From RGDT01 sp964630925 (GTDB taxonomy: Bacteria; Planctomycetota; Planctomycetia; Gemmatales; Gemmataceae), in the NCBI GenBank assembly GCA_964630925.1, contig CAZVZK010000087.1:1-41347 (forward strand): DNA of 41,347 nucleotides, written 5' to 3'. The notes beneath the pieces are model-generated. The model made no database searches. It saw only the letters and a program-made list of their open reading frames with translations, and was not told where the DNA came from. A program made the position numbers and the translations under genes. Shown one piece after another: positions 22,286 through 30,682 of this stretch. The stretch's first letter is position 1, and every line of letters starts with the position of its first letter.

Positions 22286-22555
22286 TTGTCGATGGAGTGG
22301 GTGATCGAGCTGGGCCGTGACCTGTTCACCACGGCCTTCCTGATCGCGCTGCCGGCGTTGCTGGTCAGCTTCGTGGCGGGCCTCATCGTCAGCATCCTGC
22401 AGACGGTCACGAGCATCCAGGACCAGACTCTCAGCTTCGTGCCGCGCATGCTCCTCACGGGGCTGGCGATCCTGCTGACGCTCACGCTGACGCTCGGTCT
22501 GGCGGTGGCGTTCACCGTGCGCATGTTCCTCCGCGCCGGCGAGGTGATGCGCTGA
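22286..22555 (+). CDS. fliQ: Flagellar export gate protein FliQ
   Basis: An 89-residue FliQ with two membrane helices (FLIALPALLVSFVAGLIVSI and LLTGLAILLTLTLTLGLAVA) and the family segment LQTVTSIQDQTLSFVPRML. The strong site GGAAGGAGG (22271-22279) fits best with TTG at 22286 (6-nt spacing). ATG at 22292 would be 12 nt away. The stop shares a base with the fliR start (TGATG), so the genes are coupled. Confidence 0.96.
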   Translation: MSMEWVIELGRDLFTTAFLIALPALLVSFVAGLIVSILQTVTSIQDQTLSFVPRMLLTGLAILLTLTLTLGLAVAFTVRMFLRAGEVMR

Positions 22556-23316
22556 TGGGGCTGCACGTCCTCTTCTTCTCGCTGGTGCTGGCACGCGTGG
22601 GCGCCCTCGTCGCCGTCATGCCGCTCTTCGCCGGCCAGGGCACGCCGCGCCTCGTCCGCGTCGGGCTGGCGCTGGGCCTGTCGATCTTCTGGTTCGGGCA
22701 GATCGCGCTCACCGCCGAGGCGGCGCACATCCACGCGAGCGGCCAGCTCGGCTGGGGCCTGCTCGGCCTCACGCTGCTCCGCGAGGCGGTCCTGGGCGCC
22801 GTGACCGGCCTGCTGTTCAGCCTGTTCCTCGCCCCCCTGCGCATCGCGGGCGAGTTCATCACCCAGCAGATCGGCCTCGCGCCCACGGGGCTCCTCGGGG
22901 CCAGCTACAACACCCCGGCCAGCCCGCTGACGGTGATCCTCGAGACGCTCGGCGGGCTGGTGTTCCTGGAGATGGACGGCCACCACATCGTGCTGGGCGT
23001 CCTGCACGCCTCGTTCGGGCGCTACCCGCTGGGCGGCACCCTGCTGCCGACGGTGCCGGGGGCCGTGGGCAGCGTGGCGGCGGCGGAGGCGCTGGGCGTC
23101 ATGCTGGCCGGCCCGCTCGCGTTGGCCCTGTTCATCCTGACGGTGGCCCTGGCGCTCATGGGCCGCGCCGTGCCCCAGCTCAACATCTACTCGGTCGGCT
23201 TCACGCTGCAATCGCTCGTCGCGCTGGGGGCGGCGCTCCTGCTCTTGCCCGACCTCGTCCGCCTGATCGCGGCCGTCCTCGGGAGGATGGGCGAGCTGCT
23301 GCGCGTGGTACTCTGA
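22555..23316 (+). CDS. fliR: Flagellar export gate protein FliR
   Basis: A 253-residue FliR, the single-copy gate component. It has about six hydrophobic helices, the early SLVLARVGALVAVMPLFAGQ region, REAVLGAVTGLLFSLFLAPL, then AGEFITQQIGLA and the later HHIVLGVLHASFGRYPLGG and VPQLNIYSVGFTLQSLVALG. The length is usual. The start overlaps the fliQ stop. flhB follows 24 nt later. Confidence 0.97.
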   Translation: MGLHVLFFSLVLARVGALVAVMPLFAGQGTPRLVRVGLALGLSIFWFGQIALTAEAAHIHASGQLGWGLLGLTLLREAVLGAVTGLLFSLFLAPLRIAGEFITQQIGLAPTGLLGASYNTPASPLTVILETLGGLVFLEMDGHHIVLGVLHASFGRYPLGGTLLPTVPGAVGSVAAAEALGVMLAGPLALALFILTVALALMGRAVPQLNIYSVGFTLQSLVALGAALLLLPDLVRLIAAVLGRMGELLRVVL

Positions 23317-23340
23317 TCGCCCGGCGGGCGGGGGGGCGGT

Positions 23341-24399
23341 GTGGCCGAGGACTTCCAGGACAGGTCAGAGCCGGCGACGCCGAAACGTCGCGAGGACGCC
23401 CGGAAGAAGGGCCAGATCGCCTACAGCCCCGAGCTGGTCGGGGCCGCCGTGCTGCTGGCCGGCGTCGTGGGGCTGTGGTCCTTCGGGCCGGGCGTGGCGC
23501 TGGAGCTGGTCGGGCTGATCCGCACGCGCTTCATGCGGCAGGCGCCGGCGGACCTCGGCGTCGGCGAGGCGGGCGAGATGCTCGGGGGGCAGTTGGCGGA
23601 CTTCGTCCGCGTCGGCCTGCCCCTGATGGCCCTGCCGCTCCTCGCCGGCATCCTCGCCGGCCTGGGGCAGACCGGCTTCCTCCTGGGCTTCAGCCGCCTC
23701 GCGCCGGACCCGGAGCGCCTGTCGCCGGCCGCCGGGGCCGGGCGGATGTTCTCGTGGTCGGGCGTGTTCAAGGGCGTGATGGGGCTGGTCAAGGTCGCCG
23801 TCCTCGCCGTCCTCATCTACGCCGTGCTGCGTTCGCGTGTCGGCGTCTTCGCCTCGCTGGGTCAGGGCGACGTGCCCACGGCGGCGGCCCTGGCGTGGCA
23901 GCTCGTCCTCCGCGTGGCCCTGTCCCTGTCCACCGCCTTCCTCCTCCTCGGCCTGGTGGAGTACGCCTACCAGCGCTACCAGCTCGAACGGTCGCTGCGG
24001 ATGACCAAGCAGGAGGTGAAGGACGAGGTGAGGCGCGAGGAGGGCGACCCCCAGGTCAAGCAGCGGATGCGGCGGATGCAGCGCGACCTGGCCCGCAAGG
24101 GCATGCTCGACGAGGTGCCCAAAGCCACGCTGGTGGTCACCAACCCGACGCACTTCGCCGTCGCCATCCGCTACGACCGCCGCACGATGTCGGCGCCGCG
24201 CGTCATCGCCAAGGGCGCGGGCGACCTCGCCAAACGCATGGCGGCCCGCGCCCGCCTGCACGGCGTCCCCGTCGTGGAGCGCCCGCCCGTGGCCCGCGCC
24301 CTGTACCGCGGCGTCGGCCTCGGCAACGAGATCCCGCAGGACTTCTTCGTCGCCGTCGCCGAGCTGATCGCGTTCGTTTACCGCCTGCGCGGGCGTTGA
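23341..24399 (+). CDS. flhB: Flagellar export specificity protein FlhB
   Basis: A 352-residue FlhB, the export-gate protein that switches from rod/hook to filament substrates. The N-terminal basic start (SEPATPKRREDARKKGQIAY) is typical, and four membrane helices follow (about 25-215). The cytoplasmic domain contains the autocleavage motif Asn-Pro-Thr-His with Asn268 (TLVVTNPTHFAVAIRYD), and the region after it (ARRLHGVPVVERPPVARALY-like) is intact. The GTG start has a G-rich but poor ribosome binding site. This ends the fliJ-flhB unit. flhA is displaced by 2.2 kb. Confidence 0.97.
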   Translation: MAEDFQDRSEPATPKRREDARKKGQIAYSPELVGAAVLLAGVVGLWSFGPGVALELVGLIRTRFMRQAPADLGVGEAGEMLGGQLADFVRVGLPLMALPLLAGILAGLGQTGFLLGFSRLAPDPERLSPAAGAGRMFSWSGVFKGVMGLVKVAVLAVLIYAVLRSRVGVFASLGQGDVPTAAALAWQLVLRVALSLSTAFLLLGLVEYAYQRYQLERSLRMTKQEVKDEVRREEGDPQVKQRMRRMQRDLARKGMLDEVPKATLVVTNPTHFAVAIRYDRRTMSAPRVIAKGAGDLAKRMAARARLHGVPVVERPPVARALYRGVGLGNEIPQDFFVAVAELIAFVYRLRGR

Positions 24400-24452
24400 C
24401 CCCTACGGGGATGGGGGGATGGAGCCCTTCCTTCAGGTTCAACCGCCGCCTC

Positions 24453-24461
24453 TGGTAGGAT
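24453..24461 (+). promoter_or_regulatory. Extended -10 box immediately before the gene at 24468
   Basis: TGG-TAGGAT ends 6 nt before the ATG. The same arrangement occurs before the dehydratase gene on the minus strand (6113-6121). No ribosome binding site separates box and start, so a leaderless message is likely. Confidence 0.5.
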
Positions 24462-24467
24462 AGGTGC

Positions 24468-25385
24468 ATGCCGGTGCAGACCTACGATCCGGGGAGCAAA
24501 TGGCTCATCGGGGACCGCGGCCCCTCGCTCTTGTGGGTGGCGGGCATCCGCGGCGTGCTGTCGTGCGAGGCCGAGCAGGCCGAGGTCGTCCTCCCGCGCA
24601 AACTGCCCGACGGCCTGCTGCTCGCGAGGATGGTGGGACGCAAGGAACCTGTGCGGGTGCTGGTGGAGATCGCCACCTACCCCGAGGAGCGCGTGGCCGA
24701 GCAGGTCTGCGGCGACCTGCGTCTGGTGCGGCAGGTGAAGGGCGTGTTGCCCGACGCCGTCGTCCTATGCCTGGCCCCGAAGGGGACGTACCGCATCCCC
24801 GACCACGCCGAGTCGGTGAGCGTGCTGGGGCTGACACGCGAGCAGTTCTCTTGGCGCGTCGTCAATCTGTGGGAGATGCCGGCGTCGGAGCTGCTGGAAG
24901 CGCCTGACGTAGGCGCGGTGCCGTGGGCCACGCTCGGACGCTGGGACGGCTCGCCCGAGGTGTTGTTGCGGCGCTGCAAGGACCGGATCGATAAGGAAGG
25001 CCGCGAGCGACGCGAAGGCTTGCTGGCGGTTACGCAGGTATTCGCCCGGATGCACTTCGACACGCCCGAGCTGCTCGCCATCCTGGGAGGTGGGACGATG
25101 ATTTTACGGGACATGCCGGCGATCCAGGAGATCGTCGCGGAGGCCACCGTGGAGAAATTGTCAGGGCAGACGCTCTTCGTCCTGCGGAGGCGGTTCGGGC
25201 CACCGGGGGCGGACATCGAGGCCGGGCTGGCCCTGGTCAAGGCGGAGGAGGCCCAGAACGAGCTTAACTTCCAGGCGGGGGCCTGCGACAGCCTCGCGGC
25301 GTTCCAGGCGGAGCTGAACCGACACTTGCCCAAGCCCCGGCCGGCTTCGACGCGCGGCAGGCGCAAGCCGAAGAAGCCCGAGTGA
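24468..25385 (+). CDS. Rpn-type PD-(D/E)XK nuclease-like / DUF4351 protein
   Basis: A 305-residue protein resembling the Rpn/YhgA-like putative transposase group. Its members carry a PD-(D/E)XK nuclease fold and promote RecA-independent recombination. The N-terminal half shows the expected strand order with the candidate acidic residue in VRVLVEIATYPEERVAEQV and a following VLPDAVVLCLAPKG. The C-terminal part (VEKLSGQTLFVLRRRFGP) resembles DUF4351 helices often found in these proteins. The upstream catalytic Asp is hard to place, so activity is uncertain. The tail is Lys/Arg/Pro-rich. It is inserted between flhB and flhA with its own apparent leaderless promoter, which suggests later arrival. 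The family call is moderate. Confidence 0.6.
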   Translation: MPVQTYDPGSKWLIGDRGPSLLWVAGIRGVLSCEAEQAEVVLPRKLPDGLLLARMVGRKEPVRVLVEIATYPEERVAEQVCGDLRLVRQVKGVLPDAVVLCLAPKGTYRIPDHAESVSVLGLTREQFSWRVVNLWEMPASELLEAPDVGAVPWATLGRWDGSPEVLLRRCKDRIDKEGRERREGLLAVTQVFARMHFDTPELLAILGGGTMILRDMPAIQEIVAEATVEKLSGQTLFVLRRRFGPPGADIEAGLALVKAEEAQNELNFQAGACDSLAAFQAELNRHLPKPRPASTRGRRKPKKPE

Positions 25386-25405
25386 CGGCTAACCTCGGAG
25401 GCAGG

Positions 25406-26161
25406 ATGCCACATAACCCCCGGATCATGAAGCCCCTGTTCTGGCATACCACCGCCCTCGCATGGCGCCTGGTCGAGTTTCTTTGCCCCGGGCAGACCTG
25501 GGGCGAGTGGTGGCGCGGGGTGACACCTCCCCACATCCTGGGCAGGCGGAAGAAGCGGCTGCTCGCCGTGGCCTGCGTCCGCGCCATCTGGCCCATGCTC
25601 AAGGAGGGCAGGCAGGAGCGGCGGTGGGTCGATCTCTTGGAGATTCATGCGGATGACCTCGTCCCTTGGCGGGATCTGCCCCCGATCCCGAAATTGGGAC
25701 CGCCGGAGCGGCGGGCTGGCATCACCGATGGCGAGGCCGACGCGGAGATCGCGGCCTTCTGGTGCGCCGCCATGGATTTGGGCACCGACGCTCTATACGA
25801 GGTCATGGGGCATTCAAGTTGGGCTGCCGCCCACTCGGCCTGCCCCTCTGGCGGGCCGGAGTTTCTTCAGGCCCGCCTCCGCGCGGACCAGAGGCAGTGC
25901 GGGTACATCCGCGACATGGCCGGCGACCCGTTCGACCCGGCCCCGCCGGGGTGGGCGGATCGCTTCCGCGTCTCGCCCCGTATCGCCGGCCTCGTTGCGT
26001 CCATCTACCGCGAGCGGGCCTTCCACGAGATGCCGGCGCTGGCCGACGCCCTGGAGGCGGAGGGCTGCGCCGTCGTCCAGGCCCTGCGGCACTGCCGCTC
26101 CGAGGCCGAGCACGTCCGGGGCTGCTGGGTTATCGATGAACTCCTCGGCCTACCGGCATAG
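25406..26161 (+). CDS. Gemmata-type paralogous protein of unknown function
   Basis: A 251-residue member of a large planctomycete paralogue family without known function. Landmarks are RRKKRLLAVACVRAIWPML near the N-terminus, YIRDMAGDPFDPAPPGW in the middle, ASIYRERAFHEMPALADALE and the closing AEHVRGCWVIDELLG. The fold looks helical and cytosolic. I start at the ATG with GGAGG 4 nt upstream (25397-25401). A GTG at 25382 overlapping the previous stop is the alternative. It follows the Rpn-like gene closely, and the two seem to have entered the flagellar locus as a pair or successively. Confidence 0.72.
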   Translation: MPHNPRIMKPLFWHTTALAWRLVEFLCPGQTWGEWWRGVTPPHILGRRKKRLLAVACVRAIWPMLKEGRQERRWVDLLEIHADDLVPWRDLPPIPKLGPPERRAGITDGEADAEIAAFWCAAMDLGTDALYEVMGHSSWAAAHSACPSGGPEFLQARLRADQRQCGYIRDMAGDPFDPAPPGWADRFRVSPRIAGLVASIYRERAFHEMPALADALEAEGCAVVQALRHCRSEAEHVRGCWVIDELLGLPA

Positions 26162-26615
26162 GCACCCGCGACATCGGTCTCCAACCTCGGAAGGGGGACG
26201 AGACGTAGACACTGATTCCCTCTCGACTTGCGCATCGCCCTGGCCGCCGAAAGGTACAGCATCAGCGAGGAGACGCTGCTGGAGGGGGTTCGTTTCCGTG
26301 GGGTGAGGGGGTGTCAGGGGGTCAGGGAAACGAACTTCCTCAAGTGCTTGTACCGCTCGCATTTGCGGAGGGTAAGTTCGTTTCCCCAGTTCGTTTCCTT
26401 CACTGAAGGGCGTCCATTCGCCCCCATCCGGGGCGGGGAGGCCTGATCCGGCGCGTGTGGCACCTGAACTGCTATGGAATCCCGTTCCCACCGCCGGTAC
26501 GCTCCCGATGTGATCACACCATGCCTTCGGCATGAACGCCGCCCGCTGGCGTCAATCATCCGTCAACGGGGTGGCGATCGTCCCTCCCAAACGCTGACCA
26601 GCCAGGACACGGGCC
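26162..26615. other. 454-nt repeat-rich spacer before flhA
   Basis: It holds four copies of GTTCGTTTCC (26288-26398), a 13-bp inverted repeat formed by two of them, a stretch with GTGTCAGGGGGTCAGGG (26311-26327) that recalls the heptamer repeat at 38.1 kb, and two small hairpins close to flhA (CATGCC-TTC-GGCATG at 26519-26533 and ACGCC...GGCGT just after). A short frame at 26228 (starting at TTG, sequence LRIALAAERYSISEETLLEG) may be a gene fragment. No gene is called. Confidence 0.6.
26288..26398. repeat. Four copies of GTTCGTTTCC with a 13-bp inverted repeat
   Basis: Copies lie at 26288-26297 (+), 26326-26335 (-), 26376-26385 (+) and 26389-26398 (+). GGGAAACGAACTT (26325-26337) and AAGTTCGTTTCCC (26374-26386) form a perfect 13-bp inverted repeat around 36 nt that can fold further (CCGC with GCGG). 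The last two copies are in tandem, 13 nt apart start to start. Confidence 0.85.
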
Positions 26616-28712
26616 ATGTCCGCCGCACCCGTCACGCCCGCCTCCCCCCTCGCCCAGCGTAGCGAGCTGGTGCTATCGGCGGCCCTGCTCGGGCTTCTGG
26701 TCGTCATGCTGGTGCCGCTGCCGCCGCTGCTGCTCGACCTGCTGCTGGCGCTCAACCTCGCCCTGACGGTGCTGCTGATCCTGGTGACGCTGGGCGTGCG
26801 TCAGCCCCTCGACTTCTCGGTGTTCCCGTCGCTGCTGCTGTTGCTCACGCTCTACCGCCTCGGCCTGAACGTGGCGACCACGCGCCTCGTCCTGCTTCAC
26901 GGCGAGGCGGGCATGCTCGTCTCGGCGTTCGGCAACTTCGTCGTCGGCGGCAACCTGGTGGTGGGCCTGGTGGTGTTCCTCATCCTCATCGTCATCCAGC
27001 TCATCGTCATCACCAAGGGGGCGGGGCGCATCTCCGAGGTGGCGGCCCGCTTCGTCCTCGACTCGATGCCCGGCAAGCAGATGGCCATCGACGCCGAGCT
27101 GAACGCCGGGGCCATCGACGAGGCGACGGCCCGGCAGCGGCGGCAGCTCCTGCTCCGCGAGTCCGAGTTCTACGGCACCATGGACGGTGCCAGCAAGTTC
27201 GTCAGCGGCGACGCCATCGCCGCCGTCATCATCGCCGCCATCAACCTCGTGGGCGGCTGCCTGATCGGCATCTCCAAGGGCATGCCCATCGCCACGGCGA
27301 TCCAGACGTATTGCGTGCTGACCATCGGCGACGGGCTGATCTCGCAGATCCCGGCCCTCATCATCGCGACGGCGGCGGGCATCCTCGTCACCAAGACGAC
27401 CTCGCAGGTGAACCTGGGCGAGGAGATCACGGGGCAGTTCCTCTCCAGCGCCCGGACGCTACGCATCACCGCCCTGATCCTGGCCGGCCTGAGCCTCGCC
27501 CCCGGCCTGCCCATGCTGCCGTTCCTCGCGCTGGCCGGGGGCCTGGCGGCCGTGGCGTACTCCATCGGCGACACGCCCCCGCCGCCGGCGCCGGGGGGGC
27601 CGGGGCAGACGCCGGCGCCGGGCGACCCGCACGCGGCGCCGCTGGCCGGTCCGGAGGCGGTCCTCGATGACTTCCTGGAGGCGGACCGCATCGGCATCGA
27701 GATCGGCGGGCTCCTGCTGCCGCTGGTGGACCCGCGGCGCGGGCCCGGGCTGATCGACCGCATCGGCGCCTTGAGGCGGGACATGGCGCGGCAGGGGCTG
27801 TGGGTGCCGGCGGTCCGCGTGCGCGACAACCTCCAGCTCGACCCCAACGCCTACCGCGTGCTGGTCGGCGGGCGCGAGGTGGGCCGCGGGAGCTTGCAGC
27901 CCGACCAGTGGCTGGCGTTCGATCCGGGCGGGGCGCGGCTGCCCTTGCCGGACCAGGAGGAGGTGCGCGAGCCGGCCTTCGGCCTGCGGGCGCAGTGGAT
28001 CCCGGAGACGGAGAGACGCCGCGCCGAGATGGGCGGGTTCACGGCGGTGGACGCCAACAGCGTGCTGATCACGCATCTGGGGGAGGTGATCCGCCGGCAC
28101 GGGCACGAGCTGCTGAGCCGGGAGGATCTCAAGACCTTGATCGACCGCGTCCGCAAGACGGCGGCGGCGGTGGTGGACGAGCTGATCCCGAACATGCTGA
28201 CGATGGGCAGCGTGCATCGGGTCCTGACGCTGCTGCTGGAGGAGCGTGCCCCCATCTCGAACATGGTGCGTATCCTGGAGAGCCTGGCGCACCACGCCCC
28301 GGCGATCAAGGACGTGGGCGAGCTGGCGGAGAAGGTGCGCGTGGACATCGGCCGGAGCGTGTGCGACGCCTTCCGCGACGAGCAGGGCCACGTCCGGGCC
28401 ATCGTGCTGGACCCGCGGCTGGAGATCGAGCTGCGGCGTGGCATGCAGGACCGCAGCCAGGGCCTCGACCCGGCCCGTCTGGAGCAGCTCATCCTCCGCG
28501 TTGGCGTCGAGCTACGCAAGGCGAACGCGCGAGGGCAGGAGGTCCCGCTCCTGTGCGACACGAGCCTGCGGCGGCACCTCCGCCAGACGCTGATCCGCTC
28601 GCTCAACAACCTCTCGGTGCTGGCGTACCAGGAGATCCCCCCGGATCTCCTGATGGCCCCCGTCGCTCTCATCAAGCCGGAGGATCTTGTGGCGGCGCGG
28701 CCCGCCGCGTGA
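26616..28712 (+). CDS. flhA: Flagellar export apparatus protein FlhA
   Basis: A 698-residue FlhA, which forms the nonameric ring under the export gate and receives chaperone-substrate complexes. The N-terminal half has about eight membrane helices. The highly conserved cytoplasmic-loop region is intact: VRQPLDFSVFPSLLLLLTLY, then RLGLNVATTRLVL, then KGAGRISEVAARFVLDSMPG and KQMAIDAELNAGAID. A Gly/Pro/Ala linker (about 318-345) leads to the C-terminal domain (VLDDFLEADRIGIEIGG to the end). The ATG is preceded only by a weak GGAC site. It is the only flagellar gene in its block, separated from flhB by two unrelated genes. Confidence 0.97.
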   Translation: MSAAPVTPASPLAQRSELVLSAALLGLLVVMLVPLPPLLLDLLLALNLALTVLLILVTLGVRQPLDFSVFPSLLLLLTLYRLGLNVATTRLVLLHGEAGMLVSAFGNFVVGGNLVVGLVVFLILIVIQLIVITKGAGRISEVAARFVLDSMPGKQMAIDAELNAGAIDEATARQRRQLLLRESEFYGTMDGASKFVSGDAIAAVIIAAINLVGGCLIGISKGMPIATAIQTYCVLTIGDGLISQIPALIIATAAGILVTKTTSQVNLGEEITGQFLSSARTLRITALILAGLSLAPGLPMLPFLALAGGLAAVAYSIGDTPPPPAPGGPGQTPAPGDPHAAPLAGPEAVLDDFLEADRIGIEIGGLLLPLVDPRRGPGLIDRIGALRRDMARQGLWVPAVRVRDNLQLDPNAYRVLVGGREVGRGSLQPDQWLAFDPGGARLPLPDQEEVREPAFGLRAQWIPETERRRAEMGGFTAVDANSVLITHLGEVIRRHGHELLSREDLKTLIDRVRKTAAAVVDELIPNMLTMGSVHRVLTLLLEERAPISNMVRILESLAHHAPAIKDVGELAEKVRVDIGRSVCDAFRDEQGHVRAIVLDPRLEIELRRGMQDRSQGLDPARLEQLILRVGVELRKANARGQEVPLLCDTSLRRHLRQTLIRSLNNLSVLAYQEIPPDLLMAPVALIKPEDLVAARPAA

Positions 28713-28790
28713 CCGCTGAAAGGTCATGGTGTGCGTGTCGGTGTGTCGCGGGGGCGCTCCGCTGCGCGTCGCGGCCACCTCGGGTGGGTG

Positions 28791-28820
28791 TGGACACGCC
28801 CGCCCGCCGACGGATAAGAT
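28791..28820 (+). promoter_or_regulatory. Candidate promoter of the thioredoxin-fold pair
   Basis: TGGACA (28791-28796), an 18-nt spacer and TAAGAT (28815-28820). Expected initiation near 28827 leaves a leader of about 30 nt containing GAAGG before the ATG at 28857. This supports that start over the in-frame ATG at 28824. Confidence 0.5.
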
Positions 28821-28856
28821 AACATGACCCGCCCGACACACACGAAGGCACACCCC

Positions 28857-29459
28857 ATGCTCCGCTCGGCGGCCCTCCTCACCCTGGTCCTCGCCACGGC
28901 CGCCCTGGCCGGCAAGTACAACAAGAAGGTCTCCATCGGCGACACCGCCCCGACGTTCAAGAACCTCCCCGGCGTGGACGGCAAGAAGTACTCCCTCGAC
29001 GACTTCAAGGGCAAGGACTTCGTCGTCCTCGTCATCACCGGCAACGAGTGCCCGGCGGCGCAGTCCTACGAGGAGCGCCTCCTCGCCTTCACGAAGAAGT
29101 ACGCCGGCAAGGACGGCCGCGCCGCCCTCGTCGCCATCTGCGTCGGCCTCGACGAGGAGGACCGGCTGCCCAAGATGAAGGAGCGCGCCAAGGAGAAGGG
29201 CTTCACCTTCCCCTACCTCCACGACGAGACCCAGGCCATCGGCCGCGCCCTCGGCGCCACGGTCACGCCCGAGTTCTACGTGCTGGACAAGGCCCGGAAG
29301 ATCGTCTACATGGGGGCGATGGACGACAGCATCATCGCGAAGAACGTCAAGTCGAAGCACCTGGAGGCGGCGATGGACGCCCTCCTCAAGGGCGACAAGG
29401 TGCCCGTGGCCGAGACGGAGAAGCGCGGCTGCTCCATCGAGTACGCCGCCAAGAAGTAA
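28857..29459 (+). CDS. Secreted redoxin-domain (AhpC/TSA-type) protein
   Basis: A 200-residue exported thioredoxin-fold protein. A signal peptide (MLRSAALLTLVLATAALA) is followed by a redoxin domain: IGDTAPTFKNLPGVDGKKY, then FVVLVITGNECPAAQSYEER with the candidate active cysteine Cys65, and LGATVTPEFYVLDKARKIVY. A second cysteine near the end (Cys192 in KRGCSIEY) could resolve the disulfide. Proteins of this NxCP type are common in planctomycetes, and their substrates are unknown. The next gene, 11 nt downstream, encodes a TlpA-like reductase that might reduce it in the periplasm. Confidence 0.9.
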   Translation: MLRSAALLTLVLATAALAGKYNKKVSIGDTAPTFKNLPGVDGKKYSLDDFKGKDFVVLVITGNECPAAQSYEERLLAFTKKYAGKDGRAALVAICVGLDEEDRLPKMKERAKEKGFTFPYLHDETQAIGRALGATVTPEFYVLDKARKIVYMGAMDDSIIAKNVKSKHLEAAMDALLKGDKVPVAETEKRGCSIEYAAKK

Positions 29460-29470
29460 CGGAGGCGATC

Positions 29471-29968
29471 ATGCGTGCCGTCCTGACCCTGTCGCTGTTC
29501 GCCGCCCTGTGCGCCGCCGCCCCCGACGACAAGCCCGCCGAGCTGAAGACGATCTCCTACGCCGACCTGGGCAAGGTCATCCGCTCGCACAAGGGCAAGG
29601 TGGTCGTCGTCGATGTGTGGGCGTCATGGTGCGTCCCGTGCAAGAAGAAGTTCCCGCAGTTCCTGGCCCTCCAGGCGAAGTACGCCGACAAGGGCCTCGT
29701 CTGCATCTCCGTGGCCCTCGATGACGCCGAGGAGGAGAAGGCCGCCCTGACATTCCTGACGAAGGTGAAGTCAGGCGTCCCCAACTACAGGCTCGCGGAG
29801 GGCAAGGACGCCGGCTTCAAGAAGTTCGGCGTGCAGTCGATCCCGGCGATGTACGTCTTCGACAAGGAGAACAAGCGGGCGGGCAAGTTCACCAACGACG
29901 ACCCCGACAAGCCGTTCACCTATGAGGCCGACATCGAGCCGCTGGTTGTCAAGCTGCTCGGGAAGTGA
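29471..29968 (+). CDS. Secreted TlpA-like thiol-disulfide oxidoreductase
   Basis: A 165-residue exported thioredoxin-fold protein with a short signal peptide (RAVLTLSLFAALCAAA) and the redox motif Trp-Cys-Val-Pro-Cys (Cys54/Cys57 in VVVDVWASWCVPCKKKFPQF). The cis-proline segment follows (FGVQSIPAMYVFDKEN). It probably transfers electrons to, or isomerises, periplasmic thiols. GGAGG lies 5 nt before the ATG. It is in the same short operon as the redoxin at 28857, and the pair may form a reductase-peroxidase relay (inference). Confidence 0.92.
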   Translation: MRAVLTLSLFAALCAAAPDDKPAELKTISYADLGKVIRSHKGKVVVVDVWASWCVPCKKKFPQFLALQAKYADKGLVCISVALDDAEEEKAALTFLTKVKSGVPNYRLAEGKDAGFKKFGVQSIPAMYVFDKENKRAGKFTNDDPDKPFTYEADIEPLVVKLLGK

Positions 29969-29980
29969 TGCGGTGACGCC

Positions 29981-30589
29981 GTGAGCCGATACGGGCGGAG
30001 CAGCCTGGTCATCTACCGCGTGCCGGGGACGCCCGTCCCGCTGGCCGCGAGGATGCTCAACTGGGGCTGCATGGCCGTCATCGCCGTCACGCCCCTCGGC
30101 ATCTTCGCGCTCGTGTGCTGGGGCCTGAGCCGCCTCGGCATCGCCCTCTATCTCCTCCCGCCCGAGCCGCGCCAGCCGACGCGCGTCCGCGACACGCTGG
30201 AGGTGTCCGTCGAGGATGGCGTCCTCCGCTGGCGGCACTTCTACGGCGAGGAGGTCCACCTCGCCGACCACATCCCCGACGTGGTCATCGAGCGCGAGGA
30301 GAGCACCGAGGACATCTCACACACCGTCTACGTGTTGACCCCGCGCCCGGCCCTGGCCCTCTCCCCCGTGCCGGACGCCGAGCCCCAGCTCACCGCCCAG
30401 AATGGCCGGCTCCGCATCCGCGACTGCGACGACCCCAAGGATGCTGAAACTCTGCGCACCTGGCTCCTCGTCCAGTTGGGCCTGCCGCGTCCGGCGTTCT
30501 CCTGGGATCTCCCCGACGAGCCGCCGCCCGCGCCGCCGCCCCCCGAGTCGTTCGTCGGGCGCTCCGCCGTCACGGAGGCCGGCGCGTGA
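29981..30589 (+). CDS. Hypothetical membrane protein
   Basis: A 202-residue protein with one clear hydrophobic region near 28-58 (MLNWGCMAVIAVTPLGIFAL, then VCWGLSRLGIALYLL), a beta-rich soluble domain (VRDTLEVSVEDGVLRWRHFY; ISHTVYVLTPRPALAL) and a Pro-rich tail. No family recognised. The soluble part recalls PH-like domains of small membrane proteins, but this is only an impression. The start is GTG 12 nt after the TlpA-like gene. No strong ribosome binding site is visible, so co-translation with the operon is likely. Confidence 0.65.
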   Translation: MSRYGRSSLVIYRVPGTPVPLAARMLNWGCMAVIAVTPLGIFALVCWGLSRLGIALYLLPPEPRQPTRVRDTLEVSVEDGVLRWRHFYGEEVHLADHIPDVVIEREESTEDISHTVYVLTPRPALALSPVPDAEPQLTAQNGRLRIRDCDDPKDAETLRTWLLVQLGLPRPAFSWDLPDEPPPAPPPPESFVGRSAVTEAGA

Positions 30590-30682
30590 GCCCTGATCGG
30601 GGAATCGCCGCCCCGCCGGACAGGATTCCGAACTTTTCCCCCCTGATCGGCGTCACGCTTCCGTTGAGATGGCGTAAAGGAG

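Noticed and set aside
26228..26446. Small plus-strand frame starting at TTG in the spacer before flhA
   Set aside because: Its first 25 codons look protein-like, but it then runs through the GTTCGTTTCC repeats and ends without any recognisable domain. At most it is a gene fragment.
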